19,415 nucleotides of DNA from an uncultured Clostridia bacterium. GTDB taxonomy: Bacteria > Bacillota > Clostridia > Christensenellales > Borkfalkiaceae. The stretch covers positions 1 to 19,415 of the forward strand of contig CANPZH010000009.1 of assembly GCA_947589335.1 (NCBI GenBank), given 5' to 3'. Position 1 is the stretch's first letter. Every line of letters begins with the position of its first letter. The notes under the pieces were generated by a model. That model was not told the DNA's origin. It searched no databases and was given only the letters and a program-made list of their open reading frames with translations. Below are positions 12,584-19,415 of this stretch, piece after piece. Both the position numbers and the translations under genes were made by a program.

Positions 12584-13960
12584 TTATTCGTCTTTGGGCT
12601 GTTCGTCCTGGGTCTCTTCGGGAGTCTCTTCGCCCTGAGCGTCGCGCTTTGCAGCCATCTTGGCGTCGTGCTTCGCCTGCTTCTTCATTTCCTTCGTGAC
12701 GACTCTCGCCGCGTCGATCGCAGCCTTCATCTCCTGAGGTGTAGGAGGAACGAACGCCGCGCCCTCTGCGTTCTCGGGGATGACGTCGTAGTGCTCGTCT
12801 CTCTCGAGCATCGTCGCTTCCGTGTACCCGTCGAAGAGGTGGATGTGCTTTGCGTCGAAGGCAAGTTCCACGATCTCGCCGAGGGAAACCGTTGCACGGG
12901 AGGAGATCTTCGCGATCATCTGGGAGGTGCTGTCGACGATCGTGGTGCGCTCGGTCTTATAGTCGAGTTCGCAGTAGATCTGCATCTCGGCGCCGAGTTT
13001 TTCGATGACTTCGATCCGCGCCTTGACGAGCGTCTCGGGAGAGGTGGAGATGAAGTGCTCATCCTGATGGATATCTTCGGGACGGACGCCGAGCGTGACC
13101 GTCTTGCCGGTGTTGATGTATTCGTCGATGTTCTTGATCTTGGAGACGACTGCCTTCGGAAGCACGATCTTGTTGTCGCCGATGAAGTTGACATAGACCT
13201 TGCCGCCTTCCTGCGTGAGGGTCGCATTCCGGAAGAAGTTCATCTGAGGCGTGCCGATGAAGCCTGCAACAAAGAGGTTGATCGGGTAGTCGTAGAGGTT
13301 CTGAGGGGTATCGACCTGCTGCATGAAGCCGTCTTTCATGACGACGATACGGGTGCCCATCGTCATTGCCTCGATCTGGTCGTGGGTGACGTAGATGAAG
13401 GTGGTCGCAAGACGCGCATGGAGCTTGGAGATCTCCGTTCTCATGGAAGCACGGAGCTTAGCGTCGAGGTTGGACAGAGGCTCGTCGAGAAGGAAGACCT
13501 TGGGTTCGCGGACGATCGTACGGCCGAGCGCGACACGCTGGCGCTGACCACCGGAAAGAGCCTTCGGCTTACGGGAGAGATATTCGGTGATGCCGAGGAT
13601 CTCGGCTGCCGCCTTGACCTTTTCGTCGATGACTTCCTTCGGCACCTTGCGGAGCTTCAGACCGAACGCCATATTGTCGTAGACGGACATATGGGGATAG
13701 AGTGCATAGTTCTGGAAGACCATGGCGATATCTCTGTCCTTCGGGACGACGTCGTTGACGAGTTTGCCGTCGATGTAGAGTTCGCCGGAGGAGATCTCCT
13801 CGAGGCCCGCGATCATACGGAGCGTCGTGGACTTACCGCAGCCGGAGGGACCGACGAAGACCATGAATTCCTTATCCCTGATCTCGAGGCAGAAGTTGAA
13901 CACCGCCTGGTTGCCACCGGGATAAATTTTGTTGATACCTTTGAGTAAAAGACCGGACAT
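12584..13960 (-). CDS. Sugar ABC transporter ATP-binding protein (MsmX/UgpC family) with charged C-terminal tail
   Basis: A 458-residue ATPase of the MalK/UgpC/MsmX group that powers carbohydrate importers. Walker A is GPSGCGKST (37-45), Q-loop VFQNYALYPHMSVYDN, signature LSGGQ (135-139), Walker B VFLLDE (155-160), D-loop SNLDAKLR and switch His193 in VTHD. A regulatory region with a TOBE-like GVRPEDI follows. Typical members end near 365-375 residues; this one is extended by a lysine/glutamate-rich tail (from about 410: MKKQAKHDAKMAAKRDAQ, then EETPEETQDEQ). No permease or binding protein is encoded nearby, so it is probably a shared ATPase serving several importers, like MsmX. Its codon use is less GC-biased than its neighbours', as for highly expressed genes. 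GGAGG ribosome site; own promoter and terminator. Confidence 0.93.
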   Translation of the reverse strand: MSGLLLKGINKIYPGGNQAVFNFCLEIRDKEFMVFVGPSGCGKSTTLRMIAGLEEISSGELYIDGKLVNDVVPKDRDIAMVFQNYALYPHMSVYDNMAFGLKLRKVPKEVIDEKVKAAAEILGITEYLSRKPKALSGGQRQRVALGRTIVREPKVFLLDEPLSNLDAKLRASMRTEISKLHARLATTFIYVTHDQIEAMTMGTRIVVMKDGFMQQVDTPQNLYDYPINLFVAGFIGTPQMNFFRNATLTQEGGKVYVNFIGDNKIVLPKAVVSKIKNIDEYINTGKTVTLGVRPEDIHQDEHFISTSPETLVKARIEVIEKLGAEMQIYCELDYKTERTTIVDSTSQMIAKISSRATVSLGEIVELAFDAKHIHLFDGYTEATMLERDEHYDVIPENAEGAAFVPPTPQEMKAAIDAARVVTKEMKKQAKHDAKMAAKRDAQGEETPEETQDEQPKDE

Positions 13961-13989
13961 AATTTTCCTCCATTGAAAGTTCTGTCATT

Positions 13990-14018
13990 ATTTTACACCT
14001 TTTCCGCGGAAAATTCAA
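13990..14018 (-). promoter_or_regulatory. Promoter of the sugar ABC ATPase gene with internal palindrome
   Basis: TTGAAT (14013-14018), 17-base spacer and TAAAAT (13990-13995) on the minus strand. The spacer contains the perfect 14-bp palindrome TTTTCCGCGGAAAA (14000-14013), positioned where a bound repressor would block polymerase. The leader is about 23 bases plus the GGAGG site. Confidence 0.7.
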
Positions 14019-14104
14019 TAGGCAATTCAAACAAAGTTCCCCCGCAGGATTGTATAATTTGCACAACCATGCTCCCGCGCCTCCCCTTCCGCCCGCAAAC
14101 GGCG

Positions 14105-14152
14105 AAAAAACGCCGCGCCGCCTCACGCAGATACGCGTGAGGCGGCGCGGCG
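14105..14152 (-). terminator. Terminator of the tig-clpP-clpX operon
   Basis: Eighteen-base perfect arms (14111-14128 and 14135-14152) with a six-base loop, followed on the minus strand by TTTTTT (14110-14105), just past the clpX stop codon. A textbook strong intrinsic terminator. Confidence 0.93.
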
Positions 14153-14162
14153 TTAAGACGCT

Positions 14163-15395
14163 TTATGCGCTCTTTTTATAGACGAGTTTGGGCTTCGCGC
14201 CCTTTTCCACACATTCCTTTGTGATGATGACTTCCTCGACGTTCTTCTCGGAGGGGATGTCGTACATGACGTCCGTCATCAGCCCTTCTATGATCGTCCT
14301 CAGCCCCCTCGCGCCCGTCTTCAGACGGATCGCCGTGCTCGCGATCTCGCGGACGGCGTCGTCCTCGACCGTCAGTTTCACGCCGTCGAAGCCGACGAGC
14401 TTCTGATACTGCTTGATGATCGCGTTCTTGGGCTTGGTGAGGATGCTGATGAGCGCGTCCTCGTCGAGCGCCTGCAGGCTGACGACGATCGGGATCCGCC
14501 CGACGAACTCGGGAATGAGCCCGAACTTCGTGAGGTCCTGCGGACGGACGTCGTCGAGCAGCGTGTAGTCGACCTCGTTCTCGCCGAGCTTGACCTTGCT
14601 GCCGAACCCGAGCCCCGTGTCGTCCTTGCGCGCGCCGACGATCTTATCGAGGCCCACAAAGGCGCCTCCGCAGATGAAGAGGATGTTCGTCGTGTCGATG
14701 CGCATACAGTCCTGCTGGGGGTGCTTTCTGCCGCCCTGCGGGGGGACGTTCGCGACCGTGCTCTCGATGATCTTGAGCAGCGCCTGCTGGACGCCCTCGC
14801 CCGAGACGTCGCGCGTGATGGAGACGTTCTCCCCCTTGCGCGCGATCTTGTCGATCTCGTCGATATAGATGATCCCGCGCTGGGCGCGTTCGATGTCGTA
14901 ATCGGCGTTCTGGATGAGCTTCAGGAGGATGTTCTCGACGTCCTCGCCGACGTAGCCCGCCTCGGTGAGCGTCGTTGCGTCGCTCGTCGCGAAGGGAACG
15001 TTCAGGATCTTGGCGAGCGTGCGGGCGAGGAGGGTCTTCCCGCTCCCCGTGGGGCCGAGCAGGAGGATGTTGCTCTTCTCGATCTCGACGTCGTCGTCCT
15101 TCCCTCCCGCGGCCAGCGAATTGATCCGCTTGTAGTGGTTGTAGACCGCGACCGAGAGCACCCGCTTCGCCTTATCCTGGCCGATGATATACTGATCGAG
15201 CTCTTCCTTGATCTCGGCGGGTTTCTTCAGCTCCACCTGCTCGGCGGGAGAAGAGGAGGGCATCTTGTCGATCATGTCCTTGCACAGCTCCACGCATTCG
15301 TCGCAGATGAAGATCCCGTCGGGACCCGCGATCAGCTTCTTGGTCTTAGATTTTTCCTTCCCGCAGAAGGAACAGCTCTGTTCGTATTTGGGCAT
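14163..15395 (-). CDS. clpX: ATP-dependent Clp protease ATP-binding subunit ClpX
   Basis: A 410-residue AAA+ unfoldase that feeds substrates to ClpP. The N-terminal zinc-binding domain has Cys8, Cys11, Cys31 and Cys34. Walker A is GPTGSGKT (114-121), Walker B IIYIDEID (about 175-182), the pore loop GYVGED (147-152), the RKH loop GGRKHPQQ, and a ClpP-docking loop around GLGFG. Sensor 2 lies in KTGARGLRTIIEG. Length is normal. It is the last gene of the operon, 19 bases after clpP, with a GGAGGAG ribosome site and a strong terminator. Substrates include proteins tagged by stalled-ribosome rescue systems, which fits the neighbouring rqcH gene. Confidence 0.98.
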   Translation of the reverse strand: MPKYEQSCSFCGKEKSKTKKLIAGPDGIFICDECVELCKDMIDKMPSSSPAEQVELKKPAEIKEELDQYIIGQDKAKRVLSVAVYNHYKRINSLAAGGKDDDVEIEKSNILLLGPTGSGKTLLARTLAKILNVPFATSDATTLTEAGYVGEDVENILLKLIQNADYDIERAQRGIIYIDEIDKIARKGENVSITRDVSGEGVQQALLKIIESTVANVPPQGGRKHPQQDCMRIDTTNILFICGGAFVGLDKIVGARKDDTGLGFGSKVKLGENEVDYTLLDDVRPQDLTKFGLIPEFVGRIPIVVSLQALDEDALISILTKPKNAIIKQYQKLVGFDGVKLTVEDDAVREIASTAIRLKTGARGLRTIIEGLMTDVMYDIPSEKNVEEVIITKECVEKGAKPKLVYKKSA

Positions 15396-15414
15396 TTCTC
15401 CTCCGAATCAACGA

Positions 15415-16011
15415 TTATTTGTGTTTTTCGTACACCCGATCGACGAGCCCGTACTCCTTTGCCTCTTCGGCGGTGAGATAGTTGTCGCGGTCGGTGTCGC
15501 GCTCGATCTGGTCGAGGCTCTTGCCCGTGTTTGCGGCAAGAATGGTGTTCATCTTGCGCTTGATGCGCAGAATGTGCTCCGCCTGTATGCGGATGTCGCT
15601 CGCCTGTCCCTGTGCGCCGCCGAGGGGCTGATGGATCATGACTTCGCTGTTCTTGAGGGCGAACCTCTTCCCCTTCGTGCCCGAAGAGAGCAGGAACGCC
15701 GCCATCGAAGCCGCCATGCCGATACAGACGGTCGTCACGTCGCAGGTGATGTAGTTCATCGTGTCGTAGATCGCGAGCCCCGCGGAGACGGATCCGCCCG
15801 GGCTGTTGATGTAGAGCGTCACGTCTTTGGTGGGGTCCTTCGCCTCGAGGTAGAGAAGCTGCGCCACGACGGTGTTCGCCGTTGCGTCGTCGATCTCGCC
15901 GCTCAGAAAGACGATGCGGTCCTCAAGCAGACGCGAATAGAGGTCGTAACTTCTTTCGCCGCCCGAAGTGCGCTCTACGACGTAGGGGATCAGCACGTTC
16001 TTTTCGTTCAT
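15415..16011 (-). CDS. clpP: ATP-dependent Clp protease proteolytic subunit ClpP
   Basis: A 198-residue serine protease subunit that forms the tetradecameric chamber. The catalytic triad is complete: Ser102 in GMAASMAAF, His127 in HQPLGG and Asp176 in ERDTDRDNYL; the intervals of 25 and 49 residues equal those of E. coli ClpP. The sequence SGEIDDATANTVVAQLLYLEAKDP and INSPGGSVSAGLAIYDTM are also typical. Its ATG lies two bases after the tig stop, with the ribosome site GAGGAG inside the last tig codons, so the chaperone and protease are translationally linked. It lies between tig and clpX, the common arrangement in many bacteria. Confidence 0.98.
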   Translation of the reverse strand: MNEKNVLIPYVVERTSGGERSYDLYSRLLEDRIVFLSGEIDDATANTVVAQLLYLEAKDPTKDVTLYINSPGGSVSAGLAIYDTMNYITCDVTTVCIGMAASMAAFLLSSGTKGKRFALKNSEVMIHQPLGGAQGQASDIRIQAEHILRIKRKMNTILAANTGKSLDQIERDTDRDNYLTAEEAKEYGLVDRVYEKHK

Positions 16012-16012
16012 A

Positions 16013-17317
16013 TTATTTGTTCTCCTCGACCGTCATCTCGTTGTTCGCCTGAAGGAAGTCGAACGCCTTGGTGATCTTGATATCGTTCTCGATGTATTCG
16101 CGCTGGCGGGGATCCATCGTCTTTTCGTACTCCGCCGCCTCTTTCCCGACGCTCGCCGCCTGTTCCGCGATCTTTTTCGCGATCTCCTCTTCCTCCGCGG
16201 TGATGTTCTCGAGCTTGATGATCTTCTCGAGAATGAGCTGGTGGAGCACGGTGCGCCTCGAATCCTCTTCGAAGTTCTTCAGATAGGCTTCGCGCGTCGT
16301 GCCGAGGTAGTTGAGGTAGTCGTCGAGCCGCACGCCCTGGTACATGAGGTTGTACTCCATTCTCTGCATGGACGCCTCGGACTGGCGGTCGATCATCGCC
16401 TGCGGGATCTCCGCCGAGCTGTTTTCGGCGATCGCCGCAAGAATGGAGTTCTCCGTCTCGTTCAGGCTGCGGGATCTCGCGTTCTGCTCGAGGCGTTCGC
16501 GCACCTTCGCGGTGTATGCCTCCATGCTGTCCGAACCCATCTTCTTTGCGAACTCCTCATCGAGCTCGGGAAGTTTCTTTCCCGTGATCTTGTGCAGGAC
16601 GACGGTAAAGACGGCGTCTTTCCCCGCGAGGTCCTTCGCCTGATAGTCCTCGGGGAAGGTGACGGAGATCTCCTTGGTCTCGCCGGCCGCCATGCCGACG
16701 ACCCCCTCTTCGAACCCGGGAATGAAGGCGTGGGAGCCGAGCGTGAGATCGTAATCGGAAGCGGTGCCGCCCTCGAACGCCTCTCCGTCCTTCTTGCCGG
16801 CAAAGTCGATCTTGACGGTGTCGCCCATCGCGGCGGGACGGTCGGTGACTTCGACGCTCTCCGCCACCCGTTCGCGGACGCTTTCGATCTCCTTTTCGAC
16901 GTCGGCGTCCGTAACAGTATACTCATACTTGCGGATTTTTATACCCTTGTAGGGACCGATCTGCACGTCGGGCTTGACGGGGATCTCCGCGACGAGGACG
17001 ATCTTCTCCTCCGAGAAATCGTCGCCGAGGGAGAGCGAGGGCTCGCCCACGGGGGTGAAATTGTCCTTTTCCTTTTCGAGGATCTCGCCGTAATGCTCTC
17101 CGTAGAGCAGATTCAGCGCGTCTTCATAGAAGAGCCCCTTCCCGTAATACATTTCCAGAACATGCTTGGGCGCCTTGCCCTTGCGGAATCCGTTGACTCC
17201 GTACTTGTGCCTGTTCTGCAGGTATGCCTTGTTGTTCGCCGCCTCCCACTCTTCGGGGGAGAAGGTGATCGTGACCTTGACGGTGCTCTTTTCCGAGGGC
17301 TTGACTTCGTATTTCAT
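16013..17317 (-). CDS. tig: Trigger factor, ribosome-associated chaperone
   Basis: A 434-residue protein with the three trigger-factor domains. The N-terminal ribosome-binding domain contains GFRKGKAPKHVLEMYYGKGL (43-62), the signature that docks on protein L23. An FKBP-type peptidyl-prolyl isomerase domain follows (about 155-240: MGDTVKIDFAGKKDGEAFEGG, FIPGFEEGVVGM). The long helical C-terminal domain (about 245-430) forms the cradle for nascent chains. Length is normal. ATG 17317-17315 has AGGAGA upstream. First gene of the tig-clpP-clpX operon and divergent from rqcH with 112 bases between start codons. Confidence 0.97.
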   Translation of the reverse strand: MKYEVKPSEKSTVKVTITFSPEEWEAANNKAYLQNRHKYGVNGFRKGKAPKHVLEMYYGKGLFYEDALNLLYGEHYGEILEKEKDNFTPVGEPSLSLGDDFSEEKIVLVAEIPVKPDVQIGPYKGIKIRKYEYTVTDADVEKEIESVRERVAESVEVTDRPAAMGDTVKIDFAGKKDGEAFEGGTASDYDLTLGSHAFIPGFEEGVVGMAAGETKEISVTFPEDYQAKDLAGKDAVFTVVLHKITGKKLPELDEEFAKKMGSDSMEAYTAKVRERLEQNARSRSLNETENSILAAIAENSSAEIPQAMIDRQSEASMQRMEYNLMYQGVRLDDYLNYLGTTREAYLKNFEEDSRRTVLHQLILEKIIKLENITAEEEEIAKKIAEQAASVGKEAAEYEKTMDPRQREYIENDIKITKAFDFLQANNEMTVEENK

Positions 17318-17356
17318 TTTCTGTCTCCTGTTTCACCTTACAATCGTTCGAATCAT

Positions 17357-17365
17357 ATTTTAGCA
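17357..17365 (-). promoter_or_regulatory. Extended -10 promoter of tig-clpP-clpX
   Basis: On the minus strand TGC followed by TAAAAT (17357-17362) forms an extended -10 element; the -35 at 17-base spacing is poor (TTTCCT, 3 of 6), as expected for extended -10 promoters. No CtsR or CIRCE (HrcA) operator was seen around it. Confidence 0.55.
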
Positions 17366-17394
17366 TATCGCAGGCCAAAAGGAAAGCGATTTTA

Positions 17395-17423
17395 TTTACA
17401 ATTTTGTTTTTTTACGCTATAAT
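17395..17423 (+). promoter_or_regulatory. Promoter of rqcH, implying a leaderless transcript
   Basis: TTTACA (17395-17400), 17-base spacer and perfect TATAAT (17418-17423). The start codon begins at 17430, six bases after the -10 box, so the predicted first transcribed base is the A of ATG. There is no Shine-Dalgarno sequence. Confidence 0.78.
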
Positions 17424-17429
17424 ACCCTT

Positions 17430-19046
17430 ATGCCGCAGGACGCTTTTACCCTCCGCCTGATCGCAAAAGAGCTCGACCAAACGCTCAGGGGCGGAAAGAT
17501 CAACCGCATCAACCAGCCCGACCGCGAGGAGCTTTCCTTGATTATATACACCGGAAAGCGGACTTTGAAACTCACGGTCAGCGCAAATGCCTCCGATTGC
17601 GGGGCATATTTTACCGAGGACGAACGGGAAAATCCCCTCGTCGCCCCCAATTTTTGCATGCTGCTCAGAAAACATCTCTCGGGCGCGGAGATCCTCGGCG
17701 TCGGGACGGATGGCTTCGAACGCATCCTCGTCTTCAAATTCCTCTGCCTTTCGGACTTCTCCTCCTGCGAGCGGGAGCTCCGCTGCGAGATCATGGGCAA
17801 ATACTCCAATCTCATCCTCACGCAGGGGGGCGTGATCGTCGGCGCGCTCAAAACGACCACCCTCGACGAACACTGCAAACGCCCCATCCTTCCGGGGGCG
17901 AAGTACGTCCTCCCCGCCCCGCAGGAGAAGGTCAACCCCTCCGACAGGGAGGCGCTTGCCCGTCTTCTCGCGGAGCCGAGGGAAGACCTCGCGCGGTTCC
18001 TCTTTCTGAACGTCTCCGGGCTCGCGCCCTGCACCGCGGAACAGATCGTGCGGTCCTACCGCGGAGGCTCCCTTGCGGATCACGTTTACGGCTATCTCTT
18101 CTCGGACGACGTCTCCCCCTGCGCGACGGAGAGCGACTTCTTCGCCCGCGCCGTCGAGGGGGCGAAGCCCTTTGCGACCCTCTCGGACGCCCAGTCCTAC
18201 TGCTATGCCGCAAAGCGGCGGAAAAAGCGGTTCGAGGGCGGGAAACGGAGGCTGACGGGGGCGATCTCGGCGGCGGTCAAGAAGCAGGAGAAGCGGCTCG
18301 CGCAGATCCTCGACAAGCAGCGGGAATGCGCCCCGTGTGAGGAAAACCGCATCAAGGGCGAACTCCTCACCGCGCATCTCTATGCCCTCTCGCGGGGGAT
18401 GAACTCCTGCGAACTGCCGAACTTCTACGACGAACAGGGCGGCAAGATGAAGATCGCGCTCGATCCCACCCTCACCCCCTCCCGGAATGCGCAGAGCTAT
18501 TTCCGCCGCTACCGCAAACAGAAGCGCGCGCTCGAATTCCTCCGCCCGCAGGAGGAGGAGACGAGGGCGGAACTCGAATACTGCCTCAGTCTGCTCGCCG
18601 CGGCGGAGGCGGCGGAAAGCGCGGACGACCTCAACTCCCTCGAGGAGGAGCTCCTTGCCGCGGGGCTCATGAAGGCTCCTGAGAAAAAGGGCAAAAAGAG
18701 GACGGCGGAGATCCCCTTCCGCACCTATGAACGGGCGGGGTTTACGATCTATGCGGGACGGAACAATCTGCAGAACGACCGCCTTGTCCGCATGGGCGCG
18801 CCCGAGGACATCTGGCTGCATACGCAAAAATATCACTCCTGCCACGTCCTCATCCGCACGGAGGGAAGAGAGGTCCCGGACGACGTGCTCCTCTTCGCCG
18901 CGGGGATCTGCGTGCGCTATTCGGACGCAAAGGGCGGCGGCAAGACCCCCGTGGATTACTGCCGCGTAAACCGCCTCAAAAAGCCCCGCGGGAGCAAGGC
19001 GGGCTTCGTGACCTATTCGGAGTACCATACCATCCTCGCCGAATAA
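17430..19046 (+). CDS. rqcH: RqcH/NFACT family ribosome quality-control protein
   Basis: A 538-residue Rqc2/NEMF homologue (RqcH, once annotated as fibronectin-binding protein). In B. subtilis RqcH binds stalled 50S subunits with peptidyl-tRNA and adds C-terminal alanine tails that mark the chain for ClpXP. The NFACT-N domain (about 1-250) begins with FTLRLIAKELDQTLRGGKINRINQPD; a coiled-coil-rich middle follows; the NFACT-R domain contains GFTIYAGRNNLQNDRLVRMG and DIWLHTQKYHSCHVLI; the C-terminus SKAGFVTYSEYHTILAE is complete. The tRNA-contacting Asp97-Arg98 pair of B. subtilis is Glu97-Arg98 here, a conservative change. The protein is slightly shorter than the usual 560-590. No ribosome site precedes the ATG. 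A long open frame on the opposite strand across this gene is a composition artefact. Confidence 0.93.
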   Translation: MPQDAFTLRLIAKELDQTLRGGKINRINQPDREELSLIIYTGKRTLKLTVSANASDCGAYFTEDERENPLVAPNFCMLLRKHLSGAEILGVGTDGFERILVFKFLCLSDFSSCERELRCEIMGKYSNLILTQGGVIVGALKTTTLDEHCKRPILPGAKYVLPAPQEKVNPSDREALARLLAEPREDLARFLFLNVSGLAPCTAEQIVRSYRGGSLADHVYGYLFSDDVSPCATESDFFARAVEGAKPFATLSDAQSYCYAAKRRKKRFEGGKRRLTGAISAAVKKQEKRLAQILDKQRECAPCEENRIKGELLTAHLYALSRGMNSCELPNFYDEQGGKMKIALDPTLTPSRNAQSYFRRYRKQKRALEFLRPQEEETRAELEYCLSLLAAAEAAESADDLNSLEEELLAAGLMKAPEKKGKKRTAEIPFRTYERAGFTIYAGRNNLQNDRLVRMGAPEDIWLHTQKYHSCHVLIRTEGREVPDDVLLFAAGICVRYSDAKGGGKTPVDYCRVNRLKKPRGSKAGFVTYSEYHTILAE

Positions 19047-19050
19047 AGTT

Positions 19051-19154
19051 TCGCAAATTTCTTTGCTTCCTCCCCCCTCTTGCCCACCCCTTGAGGGGTG
19101 GGTGTCACGGCAATGCCGTGACGGAAGGGGTGTCGGTCGAAAAGAAATTTGCGA
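19051..19154. repeat. Palindromic intergenic repeat (MITE-like) with 14-bp terminal inverted repeats
   Basis: Perfect 14-bp inverted termini TCGCAAATTTCTTT (19051-19064) and AAAGAAATTTGCGA (19141-19154) enclose two further perfect hairpins: CCCACCCC (19083-19090) with GGGGTGGG (19095-19102), and GTCACGGC (19104-19111) with GCCGTGAC (19115-19122). The element begins four bases after the rqcH stop codon. It has no coding capacity. It resembles a miniature inverted-repeat element or a REP-type repeat and may also act as the rqcH terminator. No target duplication is evident. Confidence 0.65.
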
Positions 19155-19415
19155 GGGGTTAGGAAGTTCGATTTCATGTAACCCCGTCGCCCGCCCACGA
19201 TCTGCCTTGCACAGACACGAAGCCGCAGGTATGCGGCAAATGCAGTCCCGCAGCGCAGAAGCGTGGTTCTGCTCGCGGTACGCTATTAAGGAGGGCGGAT
19301 TATTCTTGCTGTCCCCTTGAGGGTCATAAGACGCCATTCTGCCGATCAGCCCAGTGGGCTGTCGGCGGCGGCTTATGGTGAGTGAGCGCATTCTCAGCGC
19401 GAACGGTGACCGAGG
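19155..19415. other. Non-coding region with consecutive stem-loops, possible structured RNA
   Basis: No convincing gene lies here. The stretch holds a series of hairpins: GCCGCA (19212-19217) with TGCGGC (19222-19227); GCAGAA (19255-19260) with TTCTGC (19267-19272); and a long imperfect stem from CATAAG (19325-19330) to CTTATG (19372-19377) with about 21 base pairs (detailed in the findings). An AAGGAGG at 19288-19294 is not followed by a usable reading frame. The element may continue beyond the window. It could be a large structured RNA, an attachment-type site or part of a mobile element; I match no known RNA family. Confidence 0.4.

Noticed and set aside
11149..12699. A 516-codon open frame on the plus strand
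   Set aside because: Runs antisense through three real features (dehydrogenase-like gene, exporter gene and ABC ATPase terminator) and has charged, repetitive composition typical of GC-rich shadow frames.
12581..13948. A 455-codon plus-strand frame mirroring the ABC ATPase
   Set aside because: It is the exact antisense of a highly conserved ATPase; composition is rich in Asp/Val/Leu from reversed codons, with no ribosome site.
17318..17429. CtsR or HrcA (CIRCE) operator controlling tig-clpP-clpX
   Set aside because: No tandem AGTCAAA-like heptads or CIRCE inverted repeat were found in the 112-base interval.
17412..19391. A 659-codon open frame on the minus strand across rqcH and the end region
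   Set aside because: It is antisense to a clear RqcH protein with intact domains. High GC content removes stop codons from the opposite strand; its translation is low-complexity Arg/Glu/Ala with no recognisable domain.
19047..19415. tRNA, RNase P RNA, tmRNA or a T-box at the window end
   Set aside because: No cloverleaf with a GGTTCRA-type arm, no AGGGTGGTACCGCG T-box core and no RNase P signature were seen, although the region is clearly structured.

Overview
The window looks like a chromosomal segment from a GC-rich, endospore-forming member of the Clostridia (Bacillota), probably an uncultured gut-type lineage. The clues are a CotF-type spore coat protein, a sigma-B-type partner-switching operon, a trigger factor-ClpP-ClpX cluster, an RqcH/NFACT protein, an MsmX/UgpC-type sugar ABC ATPase, GGAGG-type ribosome binding sites and Gram-positive style -35/-10 promoters. 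No rRNA, tRNA, CRISPR array, transposase or phage gene was seen. The taxonomic placement is inference from gene content only.

Layout. 1-850 (-): 3'-truncated PTS-type membrane IIC protein with a near-consensus promoter. 965-1637 (-): three short genes, apparently a small spore-coat operon. 1723-2352 (-): endonuclease III, apparently transcribed without a leader. 2399-3846: DUF3343 protein (-) divergent from a cysteine-desulfurase-like enzyme (+), a pairing that suggests sulfur or selenium handling. 3833-4357: two small unknown proteins transcribed divergently from a mirror-symmetric promoter region. 4354-6593 (-): a CdaR/PucR-like regulator followed by a membrane-anchored S41 protease. 6810-7832 (+): polytopic membrane protein of unknown function behind a perfect TTGACA-17-TATAAT promoter. 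7893-12417 (-): seven tightly packed genes: metal exporter-like protein, degenerate glycerol-1-phosphate-dehydrogenase-like protein, HAD phosphatase, then rsbV, an RsbW-like protein lacking its catalytic Asn, sigB, and a second HATPase protein. 12584-13960 (-): sugar ABC ATPase with a perfect palindrome inside its promoter. 14163-17317 (-): tig-clpP-clpX. 17430-19046 (+): rqcH, apparently leaderless. 19047-19415: no gene, but a palindromic repeat with perfect 14-bp terminal inverted repeats followed by a chain of hairpins.

How the genes fit together. The right half is rich in protein quality control: trigger factor folds nascent chains, ClpXP degrades tagged proteins, and RqcH tags stalled nascent chains with alanine; ClpXP is a known destination for such tags. 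The centre carries a stress sigma-factor switch whose promoter may be self-activated. The strongest candidates for something unusual are the sigma-B module with one inactive-looking and one apparently altered kinase, the two leaderless housekeeping genes, the degenerate dehydrogenase fused by overlap to a phosphatase gene, and the highly structured non-coding end of the window.
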